From CAYWXK01 sp964462515 (GTDB lineage Bacteria > Planctomycetota > Phycisphaerae > Sedimentisphaerales > Anaerobacaceae): a stretch of 64,000 nucleotides of DNA. Location of the stretch: NCBI GenBank assembly GCA_964462515.1, contig CAYWXK010000001.1, positions 62,001 to 126,000 on the forward strand, given 5' to 3'. Numbering within the stretch: the stretch's first letter is position 1; each line of letters starts with the position of its first letter. Positions 1-9,200 of this stretch are shown here, piece after piece. The notes below the pieces were generated by a model. That model was not told where the DNA came from. It made no database searches and saw nothing but the letters and a program-made list of their open reading frames with translations. The position numbers and the translations under genes were made by a program.

Positions 1-1206
1 CGTTACATTTTTCATATCCTCGACAAACCTCATATTGTAATACCACTCGTCATTTATCGTGAATGGTCTGACGCCGCGTGTAATCGGATGATTGGGTAAC
101 TGCTTGAACTGGGCTGTCCAGAATGGATTGACCGACCAAAACGTCTCGTAGTATCCGCCAAGCCAGTTGAGCATATAATTACCAGGCTCGCCCTTCGGAA
201 CTGTCAGAGCATAATGGAGAAAGGCAATGCCTACACCTTTTTTCATCAATTTGTCAACCTCTGCAAAATGCGGCAGGGCTACATTTCCACCATCACCATC
301 GCAGAAAATCACAATTGCATCTGCATTATCAAATGCGGTCGGGTCTCTGGGCCAGCCATTGGTATAGACTGTCGCATAAATACCCGGCATATTTTCGTTG
401 AGACACTTTGCCAGTAGTAAGCACCCTGCGTTGTGCTCGTGCGAGCCGTAGTCGTGGCTTTGCGGCCCGGCGACAAAAACAATCTTTTTTCGCTGGCACA
501 CATCCAGCCGCTTAAGGCGAATGTCCTTAAACTGGACGCTCATCGGCGGCCCGGCGTGTAATTGCAGCGCCAGTTTGCCTGCGAGGTCACCTTGCTTAAG
601 CGAGTCGAACACTTCGGCGGTAACTTTACCGTTAATCGACAGAATTATGTGACAGGCGCGGGCTATGATGTGATACTCATTCCAATCATCCTTTTTGATA
701 TTGGCCGAGAGGGCGGCCGCATCATCTATTGCAGTGAGGGTTATCTTGCCATCGGCGTCTATAACGGCCTTCTGGCCGCGCTGCGCCAGCATTCCGCGAC
801 GGTGCTCATCGTAGAGTGCTCCTGCCCAATTGCCGGCAAGGTCAATGTCGGCCTGATAGCCGACGGCGTGGCCATCCGGCGCAATCTGACTGCGAATCTG
901 AATGCCGGAGTTGGCTTCGGGTGTTCCAGTGATGCGATAGTTGAGCTTCAGCTCGAAGTCATCCAGCTCGCCCAATTGCCAGACAAGAAACTGATTTGCT
1001 GTAACCGGATGCTGCTCTGTGGAGCGGGCGGTGATGGCTCCATCCTCCACCGACCAACAGCTCATATCAGGTGCTTTCCATCCTTCAAGGGTTTTTCCAT
1101 CAAATATTGGCTTAAAATCGGCCTCCTCATCGGCAACGGCAATTTGTCCGAGACATAATAGTAAACATATTACAATCCCGATAAGCCGCAATTGTATTGT
1201 CTGCAT
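1..1206 (-). CDS. DUF1080 (3-keto-disaccharide hydrolase) - ThuA-like fusion, 3' part cut by window edge
   Basis: The frame is open from an ATG at 1206 to base 1, so 402 residues are visible and the C-terminus is missing. The ATG is preceded by TGGAGCTGTT, a good ribosome binding site. Residues 1-25 form a signal peptide. Residues ~30-235 look like DUF1080/PF06439, a secreted lectin-like fold (FDGKTLEGW, then WSVEDGAI, ending KDIRLKRLD). From ~240 a ThuA-type flavodoxin-like domain begins (VFVAGPQSHDYGSHEHNAG, then HPITRGVRPF). In these families DUF1080 acts on 3-keto-glycosides and ThuA on 3-keto-trehalose metabolism; the substrate here is unknown. It heads a minus-strand group with the isomerase-like gene and a second ThuA gene, suggesting a keto-sugar pathway. 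Domain calls are confident; the exact reaction is inferred. Confidence 0.85.
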   Translation of the reverse strand, partial: MQTIQLRLIGIVICLLLCLGQIAVADEEADFKPIFDGKTLEGWKAPDMSCWSVEDGAITARSTEQHPVTANQFLVWQLGELDDFELKLNYRITGTPEANSGIQIRSQIAPDGHAVGYQADIDLAGNWAGALYDEHRRGMLAQRGQKAVIDADGKITLTAIDDAAALSANIKKDDWNEYHIIARACHIILSINGKVTAEVFDSLKQGDLAGKLALQLHAGPPMSVQFKDIRLKRLDVCQRKKIVFVAGPQSHDYGSHEHNAGCLLLAKCLNENMPGIYATVYTNGWPRDPTAFDNADAIVIFCDGDGGNVALPHFAEVDKLMKKGVGIAFLHYALTVPKGEPGNYMLNWLGGYYETFWSVNPFWTAQFKQLPNHPITRGVRPFTINDEWYYNMRFVEDMKNVT

Positions 1207-1312
1207 AACAGCTCCAGAAAGATTTAAAACTTAAAGTGCAAAATTTAAAAGTGTGGAATACTGTTTTCCTTAAGTTTGAATTTTGCATTTTGAGTTTTGA
1301 ACTATGCTTTAG

Positions 1313-2167
1313 TTATTTAGCGGCGGCCTTCCACTGCTTTCGCACGAAATTCAGACCCTCGCTATAAACCTCCTGCCGGCTTTTGAAAAAGTCACGCCAG
1401 ACTTTTGTGGCGGCAGCGAGGGCCGGCAGCGCACGACTAAACGCCTCTATTACCAGCCAGCCATCGTATTTGCCCGACCGCAGTGCCTTGAAAGTTCCAG
1501 GCCAGTCGATATGTCCCTTGCCCGGTGTGCCGCGGTCGTTCTCACTGATGTGCACATGCTTGACCAGCTTTACGTATTTACCGATGCAGCCAACCGGGTC
1601 CTTTTCCTCGATATTTGCGTGGAATGTATCAAACAGTATTCCGACGTTCGGATGGTTGACTCTCTTTACGTATGCCGCTGTGTCCGCCATTGTGTTTAGA
1701 AAATAACACTCGAAGCGGTTCAGATATTCCACAGCCAAAACAATCCCAGCCTTTTCAGCATAGTCGGCGGCTTTGCGATGCACATCGGCTGCGTGTTTCT
1801 TTTCATCCTCAGTAGGAGCTTTGCCGGTAAAAACGCCCAGCGGCTGATAGATAGGCCCGCACAGAACCTCGGAGCCAAGCGCCTGCGAACAGGCAATCGC
1901 CCACTTTAGATACTCTACCGCTTCTCTGCGGTGTTCGGCGTCTGCGCTGATGGGATTTCGCATTTCATCTGGAATGCACGTAACGCTCGTGCAACCGAGG
2001 CCATTATCCCGTATCGCCGAACCAATCTTCTTAAAGTGCGAGACCTTTCCCTCGAAAAGCGGAATCTCAACCCCATCGTAACCGGTCTTCTTGAGTGTTT
2101 TTAAGAGAGGCAGATGTTCCTCGGTAACATGCGTAGTCCACAACAACATATTAAATCCGACTTTCAT
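1313..2167 (-). CDS. Sugar phosphate isomerase/epimerase-like TIM barrel protein
   Basis: This 284-residue protein belongs to the xylose-isomerase-like TIM barrel superfamily (PF01261), which includes hydroxypyruvate isomerase and tagatose/psicose 3-epimerase. Visible marks are YDGVEIPLFEG near the N-terminus, LAVEYLNRFE with a metal-ligand Glu, ILFDTFHANIEE, HVHISENDRGTPGKGHIDW and the late Glu in LVIEAFSR, matching the Glu-Asp-His-Glu metal site. The start is the ATG at 2167 because GAAGGAGATAAAA sits just upstream; an upstream in-frame start would bury that site. No signal peptide, so it is cytoplasmic. It lies between DUF1080-ThuA and ThuA genes on the same strand and probably interconverts the sugars they release. 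The exact substrate cannot be read from sequence. Confidence 0.85.
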   Translation of the reverse strand: MKVGFNMLLWTTHVTEEHLPLLKTLKKTGYDGVEIPLFEGKVSHFKKIGSAIRDNGLGCTSVTCIPDEMRNPISADAEHRREAVEYLKWAIACSQALGSEVLCGPIYQPLGVFTGKAPTEDEKKHAADVHRKAADYAEKAGIVLAVEYLNRFECYFLNTMADTAAYVKRVNHPNVGILFDTFHANIEEKDPVGCIGKYVKLVKHVHISENDRGTPGKGHIDWPGTFKALRSGKYDGWLVIEAFSRALPALAAATKVWRDFFKSRQEVYSEGLNFVRKQWKAAAK

Positions 2168-2255
2168 TTTTATCTCCTTCACTTGAATCTAAAAACGTAA
2201 AACTGTGATATTTATCTCTTCCTTACTTTTTAGTTTTTCATTTTGAGTTTTTAGT

Positions 2256-3044
2256 TTATTTCGGTGTTGTTGTAAGTCCTGCCGCCCAGGCGCAACCTCG
2301 CCGAAAGAGTTCGGCAGCATTTTCATTGCGAATGGCGGCGACATCGTGACCTAATGCGGTATGAAACACCCGGCCTTTACCATAACTCAGTATAAACGCC
2401 ATCGGATAGTCCTTGCTATCCACCTTCGAGCGGGCGGTCGCCAGTAATTTAATAGGACGCTCGCCTGCAAGACAGGTGTAAAGCTCATCGTCTGTCTCAA
2501 AAGGCTTCAAACCATGTGTTATGGGATGGTTGCTATCACGGATTTCAACTCGGAATACTCCTTTGGGGTCGTGGGCCCGCAGCTTCGGGTCCCAGACCCG
2601 CCCGGCAAGATTACCAAACTCGGGCCAGTCATAAAAAGAGCCGCTGCCGAAGTGCAAAATAAATAACCCTTTGCCTCCACGCACAAATTTTTGTAGGTTC
2701 TCCCGTTCTTTCTGTCCCGGCGCTGGCTTCTCCCACTTCATAAAGTGCAGCACAACTACATCATAATTGTTAAGTTTTGGCGAACCTAAAAAATTTGGGT
2801 CATCGACCACCTCGACTGCCAGACGTTTATCCTGCCTGAGCACATCCGCTAAAGCAGGCGCCGTCTGCCGCCAATTGTGCGCAGGGTGGTCATCCCCGGT
2901 AACAATCAGCACCTTCTTAAGGCCTGTCTTCCTGCCGGCTGCTTCAGGGCGGACCTTTGACTGAGCATTCTCTGCCTGGTTGCAGCCTGTTATCAGAATA
3001 AACGACAGGCTAAATAATGCGACAAATCGAACAAGGTTTCTCAT
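2256..3044 (-). CDS. ThuA-like domain lipoprotein
   Basis: The protein has 262 residues counted from the ATG at 3044, chosen because AGAAGG lies seven bases upstream and because it starts a clean lipoprotein signal ending in LITGC (Cys21). A longer frame upstream runs into repeat-like intergenic DNA and is not used. The mature part is a ThuA/trehalose-utilisation-like domain: KKVLIVTGDDHPAHNWR, YDVVVLHFMKWE, FVRGGKGLFILHFGSG, SNHPITHGLKPFETDDELY and GKGRVFHTALGHD. It resembles the ThuA half of the fusion ending at base 1, so the cluster carries two ThuA modules. It is predicted to be membrane-anchored and periplasmic. The family role in keto-sugar metabolism is known; substrate is unknown. 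Confidence 0.85.
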   Translation of the reverse strand: MRNLVRFVALFSLSFILITGCNQAENAQSKVRPEAAGRKTGLKKVLIVTGDDHPAHNWRQTAPALADVLRQDKRLAVEVVDDPNFLGSPKLNNYDVVVLHFMKWEKPAPGQKERENLQKFVRGGKGLFILHFGSGSFYDWPEFGNLAGRVWDPKLRAHDPKGVFRVEIRDSNHPITHGLKPFETDDELYTCLAGERPIKLLATARSKVDSKDYPMAFILSYGKGRVFHTALGHDVAAIRNENAAELFRRGCAWAAGLTTTPK

Positions 3045-3475
3045 AAACATCCTTCTTATAAATTTAGAATATCGAATATTGAACACCGAATCTCGAACTT
3101 TGGAGTTCGACATACCGGACACTTTTCTTCGCATAGGCTATCTGCTCTACCAGTTTTGCAAATTCAATAGCAAAAGGCTACCAACCACGTTGTGTAATGT
3201 ATCACAGCCAGCCGAATCCTGTCAAATCCTAATTATTTGTTTGGTGCGATAGTTCAGGCAACACCATAGACCGCAGTGTTGAAAAACAGTTTGGTTTCTC
3301 GATGCTCGTAAGTAGCGGGTGTGTTCAACGGGGAACGGGTATCCAGCATCGAGCAACGAGGAATGAAATATGAAATTTGACTTTCTGCACAATTGGTATA
3401 GAGGTAGAATTGAAGCATCCGGTAACGGTGATAAATTGAACAATATATTCAAAATCTCAGATAAAGGGTTTAGCT
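3045..3475. other. Gene-free interval with degenerate repeats
   Basis: About 430 bases separate the ThuA gene from the divergent plus-strand gene. The stretch 3058-3112 is a run of GAATATCGAATATTGAA-like units, and 3296-3362 carries CTCGATGCTCG and CATCGAGCAACGAG units also seen at 12865-13052. Open frames here are short and lack binding sites or recognisable families. It must hold the promoters for both flanking genes, but I could not single out a convincing one. Confidence 0.5.
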
Positions 3476-4651
3476 ATGTCTAAGAAAATTTTGTTATTTG
3501 GTTTTGCCATTGGTTGTTTGCTTATTGATACGGACCTGTTTGGCGAGCAGCGTCCAAAGAAGAAAATAGTCGAGTATGGATGGGACGTCCCCTACCCGGA
3601 TTTTGTCAGAGATAATATCCGCGAGATGGAGAAACGGCCTTTTGAAGGAATCATCTTTCGCACCAAGGGCTTTGATCACGCCTTTGACACCAGGGGCTGG
3701 AAGCAAGCCGACCTTCAGCCGCAATTAGATACGCTTGCTCAAATCAAGTGGGGAAAATTCACAGATAACTTCCTGACACTCTATGCCGCCAATAACCAGA
3801 ATATGGACTGGTTTAATGATGAGCACTGGAATACTATCATCGAGAATATGAAGCTATTTTCTCTTGCTGTTAAGTCCGGGCACTGTGTTGGTGTTTGCTT
3901 CGACCCTGAGCCATACGGCACCGACCCGTGGGTATATCCCGGCTCTTACAAGGATAAGTCATTTGAGGAGGTCGCAAATCAGGTTCGCCGTCGCGGCAAA
4001 GAGTTCATTATCGCTTTGCAGGAACACTCGCCAGAGTTGAAGCTTTTGAGCTTCTTTCAGCTTGGCCTTTATCCTGACATTGTTGATGAGCCCGACCCAC
4101 AGGCCCGCCAGCAAAAGCTGCTCAAGAAATGGATGGTGCTATTGCCGGCTTTTTGTATAGGGATGCTGGAAGGGGCCGGGCCAGGAACAGTTCTCATTGA
4201 TGGTAACGAATTGGCTTACTACTACGAAAGCCCCGATGACTATTACCGTGCGTATCATCTCATCCGGCAGCGTGCCCAGGCACTGGTGCCGGAGACGCTT
4301 CGAAAAAAGTATAATGCTCAAATGCAAGCGGGTGTGGCATTGTATATAGACCAGACCTTAGGAAAACGCACTACCCAGACCACCGGCCAATTTCTTACAT
4401 CTGAGCAACAGCTCAAATTTTTTGAACACAACGTGTATTATGCACTAACGACCTCAGACGAGTATATCTGGTGCTATAGTGAGAGAATGAACTGGTGGCC
4501 GCCGCAAGAAAAAGCCGGGGAGGACCGTAAGCTACCTGCAGGGGTGGAGGAAGCTCTTCTTTCCGCCAGGGGGAAATATGAACGCGGCGAACCGTTAGGC
4601 TACGATATCAAAGATATGATTGAGGCTGCACGGCAAAAAAAACCCCGTTAG
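3476..4651 (+). CDS. Secreted protein of unknown function (TIM-barrel-like)
   Basis: This 391-residue protein is not recognised. It starts at ATG 3476, with AAAGGGTTTAGCT upstream, and has a hydrophobic leader (ILLFGFAIGCLLI). The mature part is rich in aromatic and acidic residues with alternating beta-like and alpha-like stretches (GHCVGVCFDPEPYG, LLSFFQLGLYPDI, VLIDGNELAYYYE), which suggests a glycoside-hydrolase-like barrel without proving it. The last codons encode a basic tail (AARQKKPR) and the stop is immediately followed by a repeat copy at 4651-4673. It is divergent from the ThuA cluster and surrounded by secreted carbohydrate-active proteins, so a role in polysaccharide processing is likely but inferred. 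Confidence 0.75.
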   Translation: MSKKILLFGFAIGCLLIDTDLFGEQRPKKKIVEYGWDVPYPDFVRDNIREMEKRPFEGIIFRTKGFDHAFDTRGWKQADLQPQLDTLAQIKWGKFTDNFLTLYAANNQNMDWFNDEHWNTIIENMKLFSLAVKSGHCVGVCFDPEPYGTDPWVYPGSYKDKSFEEVANQVRRRGKEFIIALQEHSPELKLLSFFQLGLYPDIVDEPDPQARQQKLLKKWMVLLPAFCIGMLEGAGPGTVLIDGNELAYYYESPDDYYRAYHLIRQRAQALVPETLRKKYNAQMQAGVALYIDQTLGKRTTQTTGQFLTSEQQLKFFEHNVYYALTTSDEYIWCYSERMNWWPPQEKAGEDRKLPAGVEEALLSARGKYERGEPLGYDIKDMIEAARQKKPR

Positions 4652-4673
4652 TCCGCTTGGGGATGCCTTGTGG
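4651..4673. repeat. Dispersed repeat family D, copy 1
   Basis: TCCGCTTGGGGATGCCTTG matches the core shared with the copies at 6223-6250, 13313-13337 and 15856-15884 (CAGGCATCCCCAAGCGGAT on the other strand). This copy starts in the stop codon of the upstream gene, so it sits at a gene end rather than inside it. Confidence 0.6.
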
Positions 4674-4706
4674 CAAAAAGAATCTGCCTTTCTAATTGGG
4701 TTTATA

Positions 4707-6275
4707 TTAGCGGTCGATTGTGTTGGTCGGCGCCCGAACCGCTGTGATATGAAGTATATTTAGATGAAGCTCCGCCAGAGCGATTGCCAGGGTATCGGCG
4801 CCGGTGATACTTTCGTAGTGGTCTGTTTTTAGGCTGGCACGAGGCAAAGGACTATCTCCGAAAAATCTCTCTACCGCGATTTTGCCAAGCTCAAAGGCAC
4901 GTTTGTAATATTGGTCGCGAGCAGTAATACGAAAGGCAGCAAGCTCCAGACTAATGGCGTGGCCAAAAGTCATCGGCCAGGCATCAACTTCGTTACCAGG
5001 CAGCGAGTTTCTGTAGGCATCGGCTGATGAAACTATGAAGTCACGGTATCTGACTTTGCCGGTATTCTCATACCTTGATACGCACATCATAGCAACTGCT
5101 GCTGTTGTCCATCCACCATACTTTGCATCCCATAATGACGTGTAAGAGTCCTCCGGCTTTCCTGTCCTGCTGCCTCGACTTGCGTCGAGAGACGCAGAGG
5201 CAGGTGTGAGGTCGAGACTTGTTAAGAATCCGTTTTTGTCCTCAAGATGATGAGGCAGCGAACAGAAGATTTCATCCTCGCGTGCAGCAAATGCTGCCAG
5301 GCGCTGGCGCAGCGGCTGCGGCACTTTTCTGGCAGCGCTGTCACAATCGATTGCCAGGGACAGCGATAGAATTGGACTGGCATTTGGCGACCCGGATTTA
5401 AGCTCGATAAGTCCTGTTTTGGGATGCCGTTTTCGTTCGTAACGGCTGAGCAAAACTTCGATTGCTTTAAGGAAGGCCTCATCTTTTGTTTGGTTATATG
5501 CCTCGGCCCAGGTTCGGATATAGAAGCCGGCGTGCCTGGCAAAATCCATTCCTTCCTGTGAAGAGGCTTGAGCAAAACCAGCATGGCGGTCAAAAGCACC
5601 GGTATTATGGTCTGTAATCTGGTTGTTCCACAATCCTAAAGCAAAACGCCTGCTCTCCTGCGGCGCCAGCTCAAAACATTTATCCCACAGCATCCAGGGT
5701 CGGGAAAATTCGTGCACCGGCTTATCAAGCCCGGAGGCAATACTATCGGTTGTAACAATCCAGCATAAATGCTCGCCCCAGGGTAACAGACCGGTATCTT
5801 GTGATTGAGTGTTCTTTAGAAACCAGGTCAACTCATCGTTAGCAGCCTGCGCGTAGCGAATTTCTGATGAGAGCGATGACAGGAAATATAGCAGACGGAG
5901 GAAATTCTCATCCAACTGCGGATTTGCACCAACAAGCGGCTCATTTTTTGCCCCCGGTCTATCAGTTTCGCGAATACCCCTTGGAGCGGGTGGGCGGGTA
6001 TTCAGGGGAGAAAGTGTTTTTCTATCGAGAGCGCTTAAAAATAAGCCGCTTTTGTGGGGACCATAAGTGTCCCGCCCGCGTTCGAGCATCGTATCGGCAT
6101 AGCGATAAACCACACTTATAAATGGAGAAGACGGCAGACCTTCCTTGAAGATGGCCTTCAAGTCCAACTCTTCGCCGTAGCCGGGTGATACTAAAGCTAA
6201 AAGAACAATACAAGATTTCCAGAATCCGCTTGGGGATGCCTGACGGCATTGCCCTGTAATTTTATCCTGTGTCAT
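4707..6275 (-). CDS. Secreted protein, shorter paralog of the neighbouring FG-GAP protein's C-terminal domain
   Basis: This 522-residue protein starts at ATG 6275, four bases after the stop of the upstream gene and preceded by ACAGGTGACATA, so the two are translationally coupled. After a leader, residues ~50-522 align along their length with the last ~450 residues of the upstream protein: RYADTMLERGRDTYG, GANPQLDENFLRLLY, LLPWGEHLCW, FALGLWNNQI, KTDHYESITGADTLA and the identical ending NTIDR. The helix-rich repeats suggest an alpha/alpha barrel like those of glycan lyases or hydrolases, but no named family is certain. Two palindromic repeats lie inside the frame: family D at residues ~9-17 and family A at ~359-369. 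Function is unknown; export is likely. Confidence 0.8.
   Translation of the reverse strand: MTQDKITGQCRQASPSGFWKSCIVLLALVSPGYGEELDLKAIFKEGLPSSPFISVVYRYADTMLERGRDTYGPHKSGLFLSALDRKTLSPLNTRPPAPRGIRETDRPGAKNEPLVGANPQLDENFLRLLYFLSSLSSEIRYAQAANDELTWFLKNTQSQDTGLLPWGEHLCWIVTTDSIASGLDKPVHEFSRPWMLWDKCFELAPQESRRFALGLWNNQITDHNTGAFDRHAGFAQASSQEGMDFARHAGFYIRTWAEAYNQTKDEAFLKAIEVLLSRYERKRHPKTGLIELKSGSPNASPILSLSLAIDCDSAARKVPQPLRQRLAAFAAREDEIFCSLPHHLEDKNGFLTSLDLTPASASLDASRGSRTGKPEDSYTSLWDAKYGGWTTAAVAMMCVSRYENTGKVRYRDFIVSSADAYRNSLPGNEVDAWPMTFGHAISLELAAFRITARDQYYKRAFELGKIAVERFFGDSPLPRASLKTDHYESITGADTLAIALAELHLNILHITAVRAPTNTIDR
5166..5204. repeat. Palindromic repeat family A, copy 1, inside a CDS
   Basis: The stretch runs CCTGCTGCCTCGACTTGCG then TCGAGAGACGCAGAGGCAGG, arms that can pair around TTGCGTCGA. 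On the coding (minus) strand it is read as PASASLDASRG with no stop. Related copies are at 12921-12960, 15716-15755 and 29750-29789. Confidence 0.75.
6223..6250. repeat. Dispersed repeat family D, copy 2, inside a CDS
   Basis: AATCCGCTTGGGGATGCCTG then ACGGCATT is nearly identical to the inverse of 15856-15884. Read on the minus strand it encodes CRQASPSGF in the leader region of the 522-residue protein. Confidence 0.7.
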
Positions 6276-6279
6276 TATG

Positions 6280-9200
6280 TCACCTGTCGATAGTATTGGA
6301 AGGTATAACAACCTTGATATTGTTAGTGACGGCATAAACTTCTAAAAGTGCTAACGCAAGTGAATCGGCACCGGTGAGAGTCTCGTAGTGGTCGGTCTTG
6401 AAACTCGCTTTCGGCAGCGTTTTATCCTGCCAGAACATATCGACCGCCATCTGTGCAAATCGGCAGGCCTCTTCGAGATGGACGGGCTGGTCGTTAAGCC
6501 TGTATGCTGCAACCTCGGCACTAATAATATGGGCAAGACTCATCGGCCAGACATCTGCATCTTCATCCGGCAGCTGGTCAATGTAGGTGTCGGCAACTGC
6601 AATTATAAGATTGCGGAAGGCCTCTTTGCGTGTCTGCTCATATCGGGCCAGGCCGAACATCGCCCAATCGGCTGTTACACCGGAAGAATACCCGGCCTGC
6701 CAGGTGGGTTTGAAAACCAAAGTTCCGTGGCACGGGCTTCCAGCCCGTGAAGACACGGCCAAGATGGCCGTGCCACCGCCATAGTTCTTTTGCAGGTCCT
6801 TGAGGATAAGCTCATCTTCCATATTAGCAAATTTTTTAAGGCGAGCTGCCAACGGCTCCGGCACAAGAGATGCAGCAGCTTCAACATCGAGCGGACCTAT
6901 TGTCGCCTGTGCGTTGCCCTTTTCGTCATATCGCTTTCGCTCAAACCGAGCCAAAAGAGTTTCTATCGCACGCAGAAAGATTTCATCATTGGTATGCTTG
7001 TAGGCGTGAGCCCAGGTTTGGATGTAAAAGCCGGCGTGGCGCGGAAAGTCTTTACCATCTCTTGGGCCGTGTGTGTCGTAAGGGGCATGTCTATCAAAAC
7101 CGCCTGTTTCGTGGTTTGCGACTTGATGATTCCACAAACCCAAAGCAAACTGTTTTGAGGCTTCGGGCGCTAATTTGAAGCTCTTATCCCATAATACCCA
7201 CGGACGAGCAAATTCGTGCATAAATTCGGTGCCGCCCGCGATGGGCTTATCCAGCATCACATCCCAGCACAAATGCTCCCCCCAGGGAAGCAATCCCGTT
7301 GCCGCAGACTGCGTATTTTTGAAAAACCATTCCAGCTCCTGGTCGGCGGCCTGGCTGTAACGGGCATCTTTTGTGATTTCACTTAAGGTATAGAGGATGC
7401 GGAGGAAATTCTGGTCGAGCTGTGGGTTGGCGCCCACCAACTTTCTCCAGGGAAGCCCGGAACGGTCTTCTCTTCGCACACCTGCCGGCGGCGCAGGACG
7501 CACAGTAAGCGGCCCAAGTGCGTATCGGTCTAATGCACTAAGAAAAAGACCGCTCTTTGTGTCGCCGTAGATGTCTCTACCATGCTCAATCATCGTGTCT
7601 GCGTAACGCCGAACGACATCTAAAAAATCGGCTTTTCTTTTCTCAATGCCTTCGACAGTTACAACTGGATGGGTATTGTTAATACAATCTTCGATATAAT
7701 CACGCTCATAGAAACGGATGCCGCTGCCTCCGTGTCCCTGGCCGGTTATAATATCGATGTCACCATCTTTGTTCCAGTCAACAGCATCGGCACCTGAAAT
7801 CATCATAATTGCATACGGCTTAATAATAATTAAACCATCCGGATTGGAAAACTTGGGTTCCGTTCCCGGCTCTCCTGAACCTACATTTTTGTAAAAGCGG
7901 ATACTGTGCTCAAACTGGCAGGTTATGAGGTCTTTTTTGCCGTCGCCGTCCCAATCCACAAAGGAGCCGAGATTGGGTCTTTGATAGGCAGTTACGCCGA
8001 TGTTTTCAGGTGCAGCAAAGCAGGGGTCGGCATCAGCTCCAACGTTCTTGAAGAAATAGAAGCCAGGATTTTCCTGGTCTGAATAGATAATGTCTTTTTT
8101 GCCGTCGTTGTTCCAGTCACAGACCATTATGTGCGAGCGTGTCCCGCGGTCTATCGGCTCGAGCACTCCTTGCAAGTTGTAGGCCTTAACTTTTTGCCCG
8201 GAGCCAAGCACAGGCTCTGCATCAGTCCCCTCATTAAGATATGCGGTGACAGTGCCATTTCCATCGGATGCAATCAGGTCTTTACGGCCATCATTGTTCC
8301 AATCGCAGATGTCGTGCCGTGCGTGGCCTCCGCTGTTTGCCAGACTTAGTGTTTGACCGCCGGCTGATAATTTTCTCGCTGTGGCAAATATCGGGAATAG
8401 ATTGTTCGTCAGGTTCTGAAAATACCACACAAAGCCATCGCAATCGCCGGCCAGAATATCGGTCTTGCCATCGTTGTTCCAATCAACGGCACGAACTACG
8501 TTTTGACGGATGGCATCGCACCTCTGGAAATCTTCTGTATAAGGAGCGCCGTTGTGGGCATTTATTTTTTCCCATTTCGGGGTGGTTTTCGTTCCCACAT
8601 TCTTGAATAGAGCGCCATAGTCACGCGATAGAGCCGGGTCTCCCAAATTCGTTAATTCCCACGCTCTATCAACCACGAAATCGAGTAAGCCGTCACCGGT
8701 AAAATCAGCGACCTTGATGCGGGGATGAGTGCTGGCTTGCAGATATTTTTCGTCATAAGCAATTGCAACGCCCTTAGCGAAAGCAGGATTTGTTTTCGAG
8801 GGAGTCGTATCTACATTTTCATATAAATAGATTTGGCCGGCCTGGGGAGCGGCGAAAATATCCCAATCGCCGTCGCTGTCGATGTCAGCAACATCAAAAC
8901 AGGGATTAAACAGGACAATGTCCTCACCATCGGCTTTGATAGATACAGAATCTGCCAATCGCCAACCGCCGGAATTGTCTGGGCCAAGATTGCGATAAAG
9001 ATAGCAGTGGTTATTGCTACCCAATAACACATCGACCAGGCCATCCTTATCACCATCGAAGTCCACGACAAATGTAATGGTAGGAAACCATCCTCCGGCC
9101 TGCTTTCCGCCAGCCAGTGGAGTATCCGAAATGGTCTTCAGAGGTCCTCTATCGACAAAAGTCAATTGCCCTTCAGGTTTAGTTGTGTTTTCGAAAAATA

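Noticed and set aside
3222..3452. 76-codon minus-strand open frame in the intergenic region
   Set aside because: No binding site, no family, and it overlaps degenerate repeat units.
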